A model generated the notes under the pieces. It did not search any database and was not told where the DNA came from. It saw only the letters and a list, made by a program, of their open reading frames with translations. The position numbers were made by a program, and so were the translations under genes. DNA of 59,665 bases from positions 1 to 59,665 of the forward strand of contig JAGVLW010000005.1 in NCBI GenBank assembly GCA_020054105.1, in the 5' to 3' direction. This DNA is from Alphaproteobacteria bacterium (GTDB taxonomy: Bacteria; Pseudomonadota; Alphaproteobacteria; Rickettsiales; SXRF01). Shown in pieces: positions 1 to 8,498 of the stretch. Every line of letters starts with the position of its first letter. Position 1 is the stretch's first letter.

Positions 1-501
1 CAAGCAGCGAAAAAAGTAAACCACGACCAGCCCCAGGAAAAGCTCTCCCTGGCCGCTGATACGAAGCGCGGCAACCGCGGGCAGGAAAAAAGTGGCATGT
101 TCGGCTTCGACATGCTGCCGAACGCCGTGGATATATGCAGCCGGTTGATGGGAAGCAGCATGGAAATTCAAAGCGATATGGTCAAAGCGATGACGGAATG
201 CTCCGGCGCGGCGATTCGCGCCTGCAGCAGCCTTTCAACCGATCTGGTGGAAAGCGGCAACCGCACGATGTCGCAGATGCTGGAACTATCCAGGGAAGCG
301 GCAAGCTGCCGCACCATTAACTCGGTGATCGAGCTGCAACAGAAGGCTGCCGAACAAGCTATTGAAACCTGCATCGACGCCACGCAGAAAGTCAGCACCC
401 AGCTGCATGAATGCTGCATGGAAACGCTGAATCCGCTGCAGGAACATGCCTCTCTGATTTCCGATAAGATCGCCAAGGCGCTTAACACCCCGAACGGGTA
501 A
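1..501 (+). CDS. Phasin-like protein (5' end outside the window)
   Basis: The frame is open from the first base of the window, so the gene very likely begins upstream; an internal ATG lies at 97. The visible 166 residues have a polar, basic start (to about residue 32) followed by a long, almost purely helical region rich in Ser, Glu, Gln and Met with a loose heptad pattern, as in the Phasin_2 family that coats polyhydroxyalkanoate granules. Eight or so Cys residues (for example ETCIDA, HECCME) are unusual for a phasin. The stop TAA abuts the ATG of the next gene, so the two are probably co-transcribed. The phasin assignment rests on overall character and not on a sharp motif. Confidence 0.5.
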   Translation, partial: QAAKKVNHDQPQEKLSLAADTKRGNRGQEKSGMFGFDMLPNAVDICSRLMGSSMEIQSDMVKAMTECSGAAIRACSSLSTDLVESGNRTMSQMLELSREAASCRTINSVIELQQKAAEQAIETCIDATQKVSTQLHECCMETLNPLQEHASLISDKIAKALNTPNG

Positions 502-924
502 ATGCCTATGGGGTTCTTTGAGGTTCCTCTTACGCAGATGATCGATGAGAAGATTCGCTACCACTCCCAGCGAATGCCAGTGCTTGCACAGAATATCGCC
601 AATGCCGACACCCCAGGCTACCAGGCGAAGGATGTGCAAGCACCCGACTTCAAGAAAATGGTGGAAGCCAATCAGCGCCTTGCCATGGCGCAGACCAGCC
701 CGCTGCACTTGTCCAGCAGCACCATGTTAAGTCCCGCCATGACAGTTGTTTTGCAGGAAAGCACCTATGAAACGAATCCCAACGGCAACAATGTATCACT
801 CGAAGAACAGATGCAAAAAGTATCCATGAATGCTTCGGAGTATCAGCTGGCGCTCATGCTGCACGAAAGTGTGGAAAAGAAGTTTAAAATTGCCGCAGGC
901 ATCCCGACTAATAACGGAGGATAA
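502..924 (+). CDS. flgB: Flagellar basal-body rod protein FlgB
   Basis: FlgB is a component of the proximal rod of the flagellar basal body, exported by the flagellar type III system. The N-terminus has the family signature LAQNIANADTPGYQAKDV (about residues 29-46), and the C-terminal helix (NNVSLEEQMQKVSMNASEYQ, about residues 96-115) matches the conserved NxVxLExEM pattern. The 140-residue length is normal. A start at 508 (MGFFEV) is equally possible, because neither ATG has a strong ribosome site. Oddly, flgB is usually followed by flgC and fliE; here it is followed without any gap by a metal-transport ATPase and preceded by a phasin-like gene. Confidence 0.85.
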   Translation: MPMGFFEVPLTQMIDEKIRYHSQRMPVLAQNIANADTPGYQAKDVQAPDFKKMVEANQRLAMAQTSPLHLSSSTMLSPAMTVVLQESTYETNPNGNNVSLEEQMQKVSMNASEYQLALMLHESVEKKFKIAAGIPTNNGG

Positions 925-3045
925 ATGAACAGTTCCGCACCGCTTAAAGAGCAAATTTACGTCATCCAGAAAATGGACTGCCCCACCGAGGAAAAGCTGA
1001 TCCGCAACCGGCTGGAGGGCATGGCAGGTATTGAGGACATGCGCTTTAACCTGATGCAGCGCGAGTTGACGGTGCAATATAGCTTAGAAAGCGACGCGGC
1101 GATATTCGATGCGCTGAATGACTTGAGCATGGAACCTGCCCGCAAGGGCGAAGAACCTGTAGATGCGGAGCAACATGCGTCCACTGCCTCGCTGCGCACG
1201 AAAATCATGGTGGCGGTTTCCGGTGTCTGCGCCATGAGCGCGGAGGCTGCGAGCTGGTTTGGCTCCGATGATAAATCGGCCATCGTCATGGTGCTGGCAG
1301 CCATCGCCATCATCACCGGCGGTATCGAAACTGCTAAAAAAGGTTGGTTGGCGCTTAAAACCTTCACGCTGAATATTAACGCACTCATGATGATCGCCAT
1401 CACCGGCGCGGTATTCATCGGCGAGTGGCCGGAAGCGGCGATGGTAGTGTTCCTGTTCGCGCTGGCCGAGCTGATCGAGGCGTACTCCCTCGACCGCGCG
1501 CGCAACGCTATCCGCAACCTCATGGAAATGACGCCGGAAACCGCCATGGTGCAAACCGCAAGTGGCTGGAAGGAAATGAAGGCCGAGGACGTGGCGCTTA
1601 CCTCCATCGTGCGCGTGAAGCCCGGCGAGCGTATTCCGCTGGATGGAAAAATCACCGAAGGCAGCTCGTCGGTCAACCAGGCGCCGATCACCGGCGAAAG
1701 TATGCCGGTGGAGAAAAAGCCCGGCGACCCGGTGTTTGCCGGCACCATCAACGAGCGCGGCTCTTTTGAGTTCGAAGTCACCGCTAATAAGGGTAACACC
1801 ACGTTGGCGCGCATCGTGCGCTCGGTGCAAGAAGCGCAAAGCGAACGCGCGCCCACCCAGCGCTTCGTGGATCAATTCTCCCGCTATTACACGCCCGCCA
1901 TTGTGGTGATCGCCATCTTGCTCGCCGCCATCCCGCCGCTGTTTTTCGGGCAGGAATTTATGCCGTGGCTCTATAAAGCGCTGGTGATGCTGGTTATTGC
2001 CTGCCCATGCGCGTTGGTGATTTCCACGCCGGTGACGGTGGTAAGCGGCCTGGCTGCCGCCGCACGGCGGGGCATTCTAGTTAAGGGCGGCGCGTATCTG
2101 GAAGAAGGACGGAAGCTAAAAGCCCTGGCGCTCGATAAAACCGGCACGCTCACGCAGGGAAAGCCGGAAGTGACCGATATTAAACCCGTTACCAGCATGA
2201 AGGAGAATACTGCGCTGCAAATCGCCGCCAGCCTCGATTCGCATTCGGAGCATCCGGTGGCGCATGCCATCGTCAAGCGCTGGGAAGGCGAATTACTGGA
2301 GGTGAAGGAGTTTGAAGCCATTACCGGCCGCGGGGTGAAAGGCATCGTAAACGGCAAGCGCTACTATATTGGCAACCACCGGCTGATCGAGGAACTTTCC
2401 ATTTGCGGGCCGGAGCTGGAAGCGGTGCTGGAGGCTTTGGAAAAGGAAGGCAAAACCGTGGTGGTGCTGACCACTGAAAACGAGCCGCTATGCGTGTTCG
2501 CCGTGGCCGATGTGATCCGTGAATCCAGCGTGGAGGCGATCGCTGCACTGCAGGCGGCAGGCGTTCATTGCATTATCCTGACCGGCGATAATCAGACCAC
2601 CGCCAACGCCATCGCTGCCAAGGTGGGGATCGAGGATGTGCGCGGCAATATGCTGCCGGAAGATAAGCTGGATGTGATCGGCAAGCTGCGCGAGCAGTAT
2701 AAGGTGGTGGGCATGGTAGGCGACGGCGTGAATGATGCGCCCGCGCTTGCTAAATCCTCCATCGGCTTCGCCATGGGCGCTGCAGGTACGGATACGGCAC
2801 TGGAAACGGCGGACGTGGCGCTGATGGAAGATGATTTGCGCCGCCTGCCGCTATTCCTGGCTTTAAGCCGAAAAACCGGCGCGGTGCTGAAACAAAACAT
2901 TACTCTCGCCATCGACATCAAGGCAGTGTTCCTCGCGCTCAACTTGGCTGGTGAGGCGACGCTCTGGATGGCCGTGTTCGCCGATATGGGTGCCAGTCTG
3001 ATCGTCGTGGCGAATGGCTTGAGGTTACTTAAATTTACGAAATAA
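925..3045 (+). CDS. cadA: P1B-type heavy-metal translocating ATPase (CadA/ZntA-like)
   Basis: Membrane ATPase predicted to export Zn2+, Cd2+ or related divalent ions. In order: an N-terminal metal-binding-like fold (residues about 8-55) with MDCPTEE in place of the usual GMDCxxC; transmembrane helices from about 95; actuator motif TGES (ITGESMPVEK); the CPC metal-selectivity motif (IACPCALVIS); phosphorylation motif DKTGTLT; the SEHP motif; TGDN; and GDGVNDAP. The CPC motif with this surrounding sequence is typical of the Zn/Cd/Pb group. The 706-residue length fits the family. The ribosome site GGAGG lies inside the end of flgB, eight bases before the ATG, so translation is probably coupled. 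Last gene before the prophage structural genes. Confidence 0.9.
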   Translation: MNSSAPLKEQIYVIQKMDCPTEEKLIRNRLEGMAGIEDMRFNLMQRELTVQYSLESDAAIFDALNDLSMEPARKGEEPVDAEQHASTASLRTKIMVAVSGVCAMSAEAASWFGSDDKSAIVMVLAAIAIITGGIETAKKGWLALKTFTLNINALMMIAITGAVFIGEWPEAAMVVFLFALAELIEAYSLDRARNAIRNLMEMTPETAMVQTASGWKEMKAEDVALTSIVRVKPGERIPLDGKITEGSSSVNQAPITGESMPVEKKPGDPVFAGTINERGSFEFEVTANKGNTTLARIVRSVQEAQSERAPTQRFVDQFSRYYTPAIVVIAILLAAIPPLFFGQEFMPWLYKALVMLVIACPCALVISTPVTVVSGLAAAARRGILVKGGAYLEEGRKLKALALDKTGTLTQGKPEVTDIKPVTSMKENTALQIAASLDSHSEHPVAHAIVKRWEGELLEVKEFEAITGRGVKGIVNGKRYYIGNHRLIEELSICGPELEAVLEALEKEGKTVVVLTTENEPLCVFAVADVIRESSVEAIAALQAAGVHCIILTGDNQTTANAIAAKVGIEDVRGNMLPEDKLDVIGKLREQYKVVGMVGDGVNDAPALAKSSIGFAMGAAGTDTALETADVALMEDDLRRLPLFLALSRKTGAVLKQNITLAIDIKAVFLALNLAGEATLWMAVFADMGASLIVVANGLRLLKFTK

Positions 3046-3086
3046 TACATTTAGTTATAGCTATTTCTTAAAGTCAAATTTTAGGC

Positions 3087-3121
3087 ACAAAAAACGCCCC
3101 GGACCTTTCGGCGCCGGGGCG
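3087..3121 (-). terminator. Terminator of the leftward late operon
   Basis: An 8-bp perfect stem (CGCCCCGG at 3095-3102 with CCGGGGCG at 3114-3121). On the minus strand it is followed directly by a run of six T. It lies just past the last leftward phage gene and would also separate it from the convergent metal ATPase gene. Confidence 0.8.
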
Positions 3122-3149
3122 TGGTGATATGAAGCTGTAGAGCTTCGAG

Positions 3150-3521
3150 CTAGGTATAGCGCGGCTCTATGACGATTTCGATAGTGCGGCTATGCTTGCG
3201 GCCTTGCGTGGTAAGGATGCGGTTTTCCAGCATATAGACGTTCCCGAGCGTGCCACCGGAGAGAAGAATGGTGACGTCGGTATTCGTCTTTTCCGTGCCA
3301 CCTTGCGCATACGTGGGCGATGGCGTATCCGGGTGTGGATTCACGGTGATGCCATCGGCCAGCTTAACCGCGGCATTGCCGGGAGCATCCACGGTATTGC
3401 TCGGCACAATCCAAAGGCTGCTTTGAATCGTGTCGTTGGACTTCGCCAGCTCGCTCGCATAGTCGATTTTGAAATCCAGCAGCTCCGCTGGTCCTTTCGG
3501 GAATCGGGTGGGCGTGGTCAT
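3150..3521 (-). CDS. Phage fibre-tail adaptor-like protein
   Basis: A 123-residue virion protein resembling the fibre/tail adaptor family found in alphaproteobacterial phages: an N-terminal DFKIDYASELAKSNDTI segment, a central SSLWIV strand, an ILLSGGT turn (about residues 85-91) and a C-terminal NRILTTQGRKHSRTIEI. It is the last gene of the late operon, followed by a strong terminator. It probably helps attach fibre or surface proteins encoded just upstream. The family assignment rests on pattern memory; the exact position in the virion is inferred. Confidence 0.6.
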   Translation of the reverse strand: MTTPTRFPKGPAELLDFKIDYASELAKSNDTIQSSLWIVPSNTVDAPGNAAVKLADGITVNPHPDTPSPTYAQGGTEKTNTDVTILLSGGTLGNVYMLENRILTTQGRKHSRTIEIVIEPRYT

Positions 3522-3536
3522 GGGGCTACCCTCCGA

Positions 3537-4046
3537 TTATGCTGCGGTGTCGCCTTCGACGCGGATAACCACGGAATCAGCGTTGTAAGCAGCGGCGGCA
3601 GCGCTCACGATGCGCTTCACCCATATGGCCTTGGTCTGGCCTGCCGGGATATTGCCGATGGAAAGTGCGTTACCGACGCCGGCAGCGCTGGAGAACGTCA
3701 CGCTGGTAGGAGCTGTGCTTTCGTTGGCGATCGTCTGTTCCGTGCCGTTGATGGCTGACGAGCCGAGCGCAATTTCCGCGGCAGTATCAGTGCTAGGCGT
3801 GTTGGTATTGATGTAGATTTTGGCGTTTTGGAGCGCCAGCGAGCCGTGATTGTTTTTGACGTAGAAGCAGCGGTATTCGGTGTCACCGGCGCTGGATTCA
3901 GCGGAGCTCACGTTATCAAACAGATTTTGCACGGTGGCATCGGTAATTTCCGTGGTGGACACGGCGCCGCCGAGTGCTGCGTTAGGGTCGCTGTTAGCAG
4001 CGCCGCCGCTTAAAAGAAATTTAATATCGCTTGATGCAATAGGCAT
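3537..4046 (-). CDS. Virion structural protein, function unknown
   Basis: 169 residues, rich in Ala, Ser, Thr and Asn, no Lys-rich or helical stretches, so probably all-beta. It has the pattern LSGGAANSDPNAALGG near the N-terminus, then NLFDNVSSAES and TEYRCFYVKN (about residues 41-66), a combination commonly seen in uncharacterised structural proteins encoded beside fibre adaptors. A good ribosome site (GAGAG, + strand CTCTC) precedes the ATG. Located between the repeat-rich fibre protein and the adaptor gene; likely a minor surface or baseplate-linked protein. Confidence 0.55.
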   Translation of the reverse strand: MPIASSDIKFLLSGGAANSDPNAALGGAVSTTEITDATVQNLFDNVSSAESSAGDTEYRCFYVKNNHGSLALQNAKIYINTNTPSTDTAAEIALGSSAINGTEQTIANESTAPTSVTFSSAAGVGNALSIGNIPAGQTKAIWVKRIVSAAAAAYNADSVVIRVEGDTAA

Positions 4047-4100
4047 AGGTTCTCTCCTGAGGTTGAGGGTTGGTTAGGGAAACGGGGTAAAATTGGCCGT

Positions 4101-6371
4101 TCAGTGAACGGTGCGGTCCTGCAACATCACGGCATGGGTGCGCGAGGTACTGCTAGCTGTCATGACCTGGCGGCGCGGTATCACCGGCAGAAGATGCTGC
4201 GTGGCTGCAATAGCGGCAGTATCTGCCTGCGGCTGTACGGGAAGCACTCGGCCTTCCGGGGTGATTAGCTCGTGTGCGCCGAGGTGCCAGTAGAGCTGCG
4301 CGTCGGCGGTGATAAGCTGCTCGATAGCCCAGCGCAGCTCGGTATCATGGGCGGCAATTTGTGTGAGATTCCAGTACGCTGCTATCTCTGCTCCGGCCAG
4401 CTTGCGCATATCCCAGCACAATTCCAGCAAGCGCGCCACCGCTGCTACCAAGTGCCAGTTGACCTGTAGCTGGCGAGCGATGGTCTGAATAATCTGCCAG
4501 CGCAGATCCCGGCTGACAGAAACGGAGGTGAAAATATCCCAGCGGCATTGCAGTGCCTGAAAAATGGCTTGCAGCACATTCCAGCGCAGCTCTACGCTAC
4601 GGTTTAACGTCGCAGTGGCGTTCCATTGCAAGGTAATCGGCCGCACGGCGATGCTCACCAAATTCCAGCGCAGATCGGAAGCGCGGCTAATGGCGTTGAC
4701 GCCATTCCATCGCAGTTCCAAAGTCCGCGCCGCCGTATTGAGCGCACCCGCTACATCCCATTCCAATGAGAGAAGCCGAGTTGCCGACTGGAAGCTATGC
4801 CAACGGAGATCGGCCGCGCGCACCACTAGTGCGCTGATATTCCATGTCAGATTAAACCCGCGCTGCGCTAAAGCAATGCTATTCCAGCGTAGATCAAGAT
4901 TGCGTGCGGCCAATGCGCTGGCGTTCCAGCGCAAATCGATACTCCGCGCCACGCCCGCCACCAGGTTCCAGCGTAGTGTCGCCGTGCCGTTAACAAGCGC
5001 CGCGAGATTCCAGCGTGCATCCAGCGCGCGCAACGCTGTGGCGCTGGCGTTCCAGCGAATATCCAACTGCCGGGCAACGCCGGCGGTAAGGTTCCAGCGC
5101 AGATCGGCCGCGCGATATACCAGCCCCGCCGCATTCCATCGAGCATCAAGTGAGCGAGCGACCAGCGCCTGAATGTTCCATTGTGGGACAATGTTGCGCG
5201 CTGCCGCATTTAGCGTATTCCAGCGGAGGTCAGAATTTCGGGCGACCAAGGCGCTGATATTGTGGCGCAGCTCTAGGGAGCGCCCCACCTGGGCGGTAGT
5301 GTTCCAGCGCAGATCGGCGCTTTTTCCGGTAAGTGCCGTGAGATTCCAGCGCAGGACTATTTGCGCGGCAACCGATGTAACCAGGTTCCAGCGCAGATCG
5401 GCCACGCGCGTAACCGTGGCAATTAAATTCCAGCGCAAGTGACGCGCCACCCGCACCAAGCCGGTGATATTGTAGCGCGCATCGAGCGCCCGCATGACGC
5501 CGGTGACGATGTTCCAGCGAATATCAGCTGATTTGGCGACACTTTGGCCAATATCCCAGCGCAGGCTGCTGCTTGCGCCTACCGTGCCGTCCTCATGCCA
5601 GCGCAGATCCAGCGAGTGCCCGACCGAAGTAAGCGGCAGGCTGTAAGTGACTTGGATTTCGAAAGAATCGACGCTGGCCTGCATCGACATGCTTTGCGTC
5701 AGGCGCAACGCCACACCGAAGTTGCTGGCGTTTACATCGGCAGGCGTAAGGGTGTTGCCCCATAAATCAGTGCCGCCGCCATAGGTGGCAACCTGTTCGG
5801 TAGTCGGCCATGCGCCTGCCGCTTTATTGGTGCCGGTGCGCGTACCGCCTTTGATAAGCTGCACGGTATCATCGGATACTGTGCTAGAAAATTGTTGCGT
5901 GCTAACGCGCTCAATATGCACTTCCACGCCGAGAATCGTTGCATCGGCAGGGATGGAAAAGCCGAAATTGGTGGCTTGCAGAAAGGCGTTATTGGTGTTG
6001 ATGACCGACGGCGTTTGCGTGGCGTAGGCGTTATCTGAGCTGGCGGCATTGGATGGATTGCTCCATGCCGTAGAGCCGGAAACCGAAGCTACAGTGCCCG
6101 GTGCGACAAAGCCGGTGCGATGGAGTGTGCTTTCGACATTCCACCGTGCATCAAGATTATGCGCCACGCTGGTAAGCAAATCCCAGCGTAAATCACTAGT
6201 GCTCGCTGTGGCAACCAGCACGTTCCAGCGTGCATCCAGCGATGCCAAAACATTGCCAGTGATATTCCAGCGCGCCGTTAAAGATGCCCGCAACCCGACG
6301 GTTACGATGGGGATATTGCCTAGCTCGACTTGTGCGCCGTCGAATAGAATCTTACGCGAGCCAAACCGCAT
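4101..6371 (-). CDS. Long repeat protein with about 36 copies of a 14-residue LRWN motif (fibre-like)
   Basis: 756 residues. Residues about 25-83 hold four copies of a 14-residue unit with consensus (R)xLDLRWNxxAxVx. Residues about 84-245 form a separate Gly/Ser/Thr-rich domain with no repeats (contains SDNAYATQTP, ATNFGFSIPADATI, DLWGNTLTPADVNASNFG) that looks like a jelly-roll or carbohydrate-binding-like fold. Residues about 250-700 hold some 32 further copies in tandem, with only one visible break in the register (three extra residues after copy 21 of the block). Each unit has an almost invariant Trp, and an Arg that usually starts it. The C-terminal 55 residues are unique. Transcribed with other late virion genes, 4 bases after the preceding gene. 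A stiff, beta-rich stalk or fibre is the natural guess; no enzymatic motif is visible. Confidence 0.7.
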   Translation of the reverse strand: MRFGSRKILFDGAQVELGNIPIVTVGLRASLTARWNITGNVLASLDARWNVLVATASTSDLRWDLLTSVAHNLDARWNVESTLHRTGFVAPGTVASVSGSTAWSNPSNAASSDNAYATQTPSVINTNNAFLQATNFGFSIPADATILGVEVHIERVSTQQFSSTVSDDTVQLIKGGTRTGTNKAAGAWPTTEQVATYGGGTDLWGNTLTPADVNASNFGVALRLTQSMSMQASVDSFEIQVTYSLPLTSVGHSLDLRWHEDGTVGASSSLRWDIGQSVAKSADIRWNIVTGVMRALDARYNITGLVRVARHLRWNLIATVTRVADLRWNLVTSVAAQIVLRWNLTALTGKSADLRWNTTAQVGRSLELRHNISALVARNSDLRWNTLNAAARNIVPQWNIQALVARSLDARWNAAGLVYRAADLRWNLTAGVARQLDIRWNASATALRALDARWNLAALVNGTATLRWNLVAGVARSIDLRWNASALAARNLDLRWNSIALAQRGFNLTWNISALVVRAADLRWHSFQSATRLLSLEWDVAGALNTAARTLELRWNGVNAISRASDLRWNLVSIAVRPITLQWNATATLNRSVELRWNVLQAIFQALQCRWDIFTSVSVSRDLRWQIIQTIARQLQVNWHLVAAVARLLELCWDMRKLAGAEIAAYWNLTQIAAHDTELRWAIEQLITADAQLYWHLGAHELITPEGRVLPVQPQADTAAIAATQHLLPVIPRRQVMTASSTSRTHAVMLQDRTVH
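4268..5622 (-). repeat. Tandem 42-bp coding repeat array (about 32 units)
   Basis: DNA-level counterpart of the LRWN protein repeats. Units are 42 bp, diverged from one another, with TTCCAGCG(C/T) on the plus strand as the most conserved part (the antisense of the RWN codons). The regular spacing explains long open frames on the opposite strand, which are shadows. Confidence 0.85.
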
Positions 6372-6374
6372 GTG

Positions 6375-7205
6375 TTACGCTTCCGCTAGATAGAACGCTC
6401 CTGTCACCACCCCCACGACTGTGCTGTTGGAAAGCCCCAGCAGTTGTAGGCAGGCATCATCCATGATTTCAGGGCAGCAGCCGCAACCGCCAATCAATGT
6501 GTTAAGGGTTCGCGGCTGCACTTGTTCAGCCACGAAAGAAAAGTTAGGCAAAATCATCAATGGCTTGAATAACGTCACACCGAAATTGCCTGCGGTGGCT
6601 GTAGTCGCGGAAAGCGTTACCGATTCCACTGAGCGGATGCCTGTATCGTCATCCTGCAACGGGATAATAATAAAGCGTGAAGCTGTATTATCGCTTGCCC
6701 CGCCGATCACCGCTGGCTTGCTGGTTCTGCCGCTCACACCGGCTTGGTTGGTGTAGGAAATAGTTACAGTGGAGGCCGTGCTTCCTATGGCCGTGTAAAT
6801 TTCCAGTGCCGCCATCACCCCTTCGCCGCTGGTGTAGCGCGTAAGTGCGGCGGTAGGCAGGTTTGTCGTTTGCGTGGCAGTGGATGTGCCGCTTAATCCG
6901 CTTTGATGGGAAAGCCGGTCAACCAACATAAGAGAGGTAAAGGCAGTGGTGGCGATCGATATTTCCGCCTGCGTTAGAAAAAAGCTATTGGTAAGCGATG
7001 TCAGCTTGGGTTCTTGCAGCAATGCGCCGGTAGTGTTGGCATTGCAGGCGGCAGCTGCTCCCGGCGCCGTGGCCGCATTGGGCGTGGCCGTCCAGTAGCT
7101 CATCGGCCTATTGGCGGCGGTGGTGATCGAGTTTTTGGTAAAGGGATAGGCTCGGCCTTTTTCAACCGATTGCTTTACCGCCTGAAAATCTGCAAGCGCC
7201 CCCAT
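6375..7205 (-). CDS. Virion protein, paralogue A of an adjacent pair
   Basis: 276 residues, Thr/Ala/Ser-rich, probably all-beta. Shares with its upstream neighbour the segments SYTNQAGVSGRT, a PLQDxDTGxxSVxxxTLxxTTATAGNxG stretch and a LxRxxxGEG strand, so the two arose by duplication. It differs in its N-terminus (starts ADFQAVKQSVEKGRAYPFTK) and in a C-terminal Cys-rich GGCGCCPE. Genes are separated by only 3 bases. Similar proteins are common near tail-fibre genes in phages and are annotated as structural; a direct role (decoration, tail tip or fibre) cannot be read from sequence. Confidence 0.6.
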   Translation of the reverse strand: MGALADFQAVKQSVEKGRAYPFTKNSITTAANRPMSYWTATPNAATAPGAAAACNANTTGALLQEPKLTSLTNSFFLTQAEISIATTAFTSLMLVDRLSHQSGLSGTSTATQTTNLPTAALTRYTSGEGVMAALEIYTAIGSTASTVTISYTNQAGVSGRTSKPAVIGGASDNTASRFIIIPLQDDDTGIRSVESVTLSATTATAGNFGVTLFKPLMILPNFSFVAEQVQPRTLNTLIGGCGCCPEIMDDACLQLLGLSNSTVVGVVTGAFYLAEA

Positions 7206-7208
7206 GTG

Positions 7209-8048
7209 TCAGCACTCCGCGAAACCAGCAGCCAGCAGCATTTGCGGTGCAGTGGTAGAGTTCATGAGAATGGCAGCAGATAGGCACGCGCCGGGGTCAA
7301 TTTTAGGTAGGCCCGGCAAGCCAGAAACGTAATCGCGCCAGAATCCAGTGCCGCTGGCGGTAATGATGGCGATGCCGATGGGCTTTATAATTGTAATCCC
7401 GATATTGCCCGCTGTCGCAGTAGTTCCCGCCAGCGTGATGGTTTGCACCGATTGCACACCAGTGTCCCCATCCTGCAAAGGCAGTGGCAACATTCGCTCG
7501 GCCTCGCGGTTTCCAGTGCCACCTATAGCGACAGGTTTGGTAGTGCGCCCCGAAACGCCTGCCTGATTGGTATAAGATGCAGTAATGGTGGTCGCCGTGG
7601 TTCCAATCAGTGTATAGATTTCCACCCATATCTGATTGCCTTCGCCGCCCGTGTTGCGCGTAAGTGTTCCGCCTACCGTTTGCGCGGAAGTGTTGTTGCC
7701 TAACAATCCGCCATCGTGCAGGAGGCGATCGTACAGCAATAAAGCGCCAGGAGCGCTACTGATAGCTCCATGTCCCAGCAGCCACTTATCCCGCCCACCG
7801 CTCGCGTCGGTATGCATCAACCCGCCGCGCGTGGTATTGTCAGGCGCAACAGGAGTAGAAGGCACGGCACCGCTGCCACCCCGCGATTTGTTATAACGCC
7901 ACAGCGATGTCCATTTTCCGGCTACTGTGGCACTTGCAGCGACGGAATCGATACGATTATCAATCCACAGAAAAATATTCTCTGGATTGCCGGAGTTTCC
8001 GCCCGTCATCCGATTGATGACATCGCTGAGATCGTTAAAAGCAGCCAT
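7209..8048 (-). CDS. Virion protein, paralogue B of an adjacent pair
   Basis: 279 residues; the paralogue of the next gene downstream, sharing SYTNQAGVSGRT and LPLQDGDTGVQSVQ segments and the overall length. Its N-terminal 80 residues (NDLSDVINRMTGGNSGNPEN, then KWTSLWRYNKSRGG) are unlike those of the partner, suggesting that the shared C-terminal two thirds is the structural body and the N-terminus is the specific attachment part. It directly follows the holin gene (7 bases). Confidence 0.6.
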   Translation of the reverse strand: MAAFNDLSDVINRMTGGNSGNPENIFLWIDNRIDSVAASATVAGKWTSLWRYNKSRGGSGAVPSTPVAPDNTTRGGLMHTDASGGRDKWLLGHGAISSAPGALLLYDRLLHDGGLLGNNTSAQTVGGTLTRNTGGEGNQIWVEIYTLIGTTATTITASYTNQAGVSGRTTKPVAIGGTGNREAERMLPLPLQDGDTGVQSVQTITLAGTTATAGNIGITIIKPIGIAIITASGTGFWRDYVSGLPGLPKIDPGACLSAAILMNSTTAPQMLLAAGFAEC

Positions 8049-8054
8049 ATGAAA

Positions 8055-8498
8055 TTACCGCTTTCCGGGCATGGGAGCGCGATCACCGAACCACCAGGTC
8101 ACGGCGCTGGTAGCAAGGTAGATAATGGCGACGACAACTTGAGTGCGGATATCGGCATCATATTGCTCCGCGGTGAACCAGAGCATGATGACGGCCAAGA
8201 CCAGCACGATAGTAAGGGCTGGGCGAATCAGGCGCAGCGTGTTCGTTACCCACTGCGAGCCCATGCCGGTTTCGGTGTCATGCTGGTAAGACGCTATGCG
8301 CAGATCGGCAGCGGCTTTGGCTTGCGCCACGGCCAGTTCGCGTTCGGATTCCTCTGCGCCGATCTTCGCCTGCAGCTCAAGCAGCTTCAGCTCCTGCTGG
8401 AATTTTTGCTTGTTTTCGTAGAAGCCGACGATGCGGCCAATCAGCGTACCGAGGATGCCCGTAGCGCCACCGGATAGTAAAGAGATTAGGAATTCCAT
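8055..8498 (-). CDS. Holin (GTA-type 3-TM holin family)
   Basis: 147 residues. One hydrophobic segment at residues about 4-28 (LISLLSGGATGILGTLIG), a charged Glu/Ala/Gln-rich helix at 29-75 containing ASYQHD, then two membrane segments at about 92-110 and 120-138, ending in TWWFGDRAPMPGKR. This layout and the SGGATGxLGT and WWFGDR motifs match the holin family of alphaproteobacterial gene transfer agents and related phages. It would open the cytoplasmic membrane so that the endolysin reaches peptidoglycan. The start overlaps the end of the endolysin gene by 13 bases and has a GGGGGAA ribosome site. Confidence 0.75.
   Translation of the reverse strand: MEFLISLLSGGATGILGTLIGRIVGFYENKQKFQQELKLLELQAKIGAEESERELAVAQAKAAADLRIASYQHDTETGMGSQWVTNTLRLIRPALTIVLVLAVIMLWFTAEQYDADIRTQVVVAIIYLATSAVTWWFGDRAPMPGKR

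Noticed and set aside
3046..3090. Possible left attachment core CTTAAAGTC, similar to CTTAAAATC at the right end
   Set aside because: Only 8 of 9 bases match and the flanking bases differ; such a short match is expected by chance in A/T-rich DNA.
4564..5442. Plus-strand open frames with repeated FQRRS-like peptides
   Set aside because: They are the shadow of the 42-bp repeats that encode the LRWN units; the regular period keeps the opposite frame open.
4268..5622. Possible CRISPR array because of many short repeats
   Set aside because: Repeats are coding, diverged, contiguous without spacers, and in frame with a long protein.
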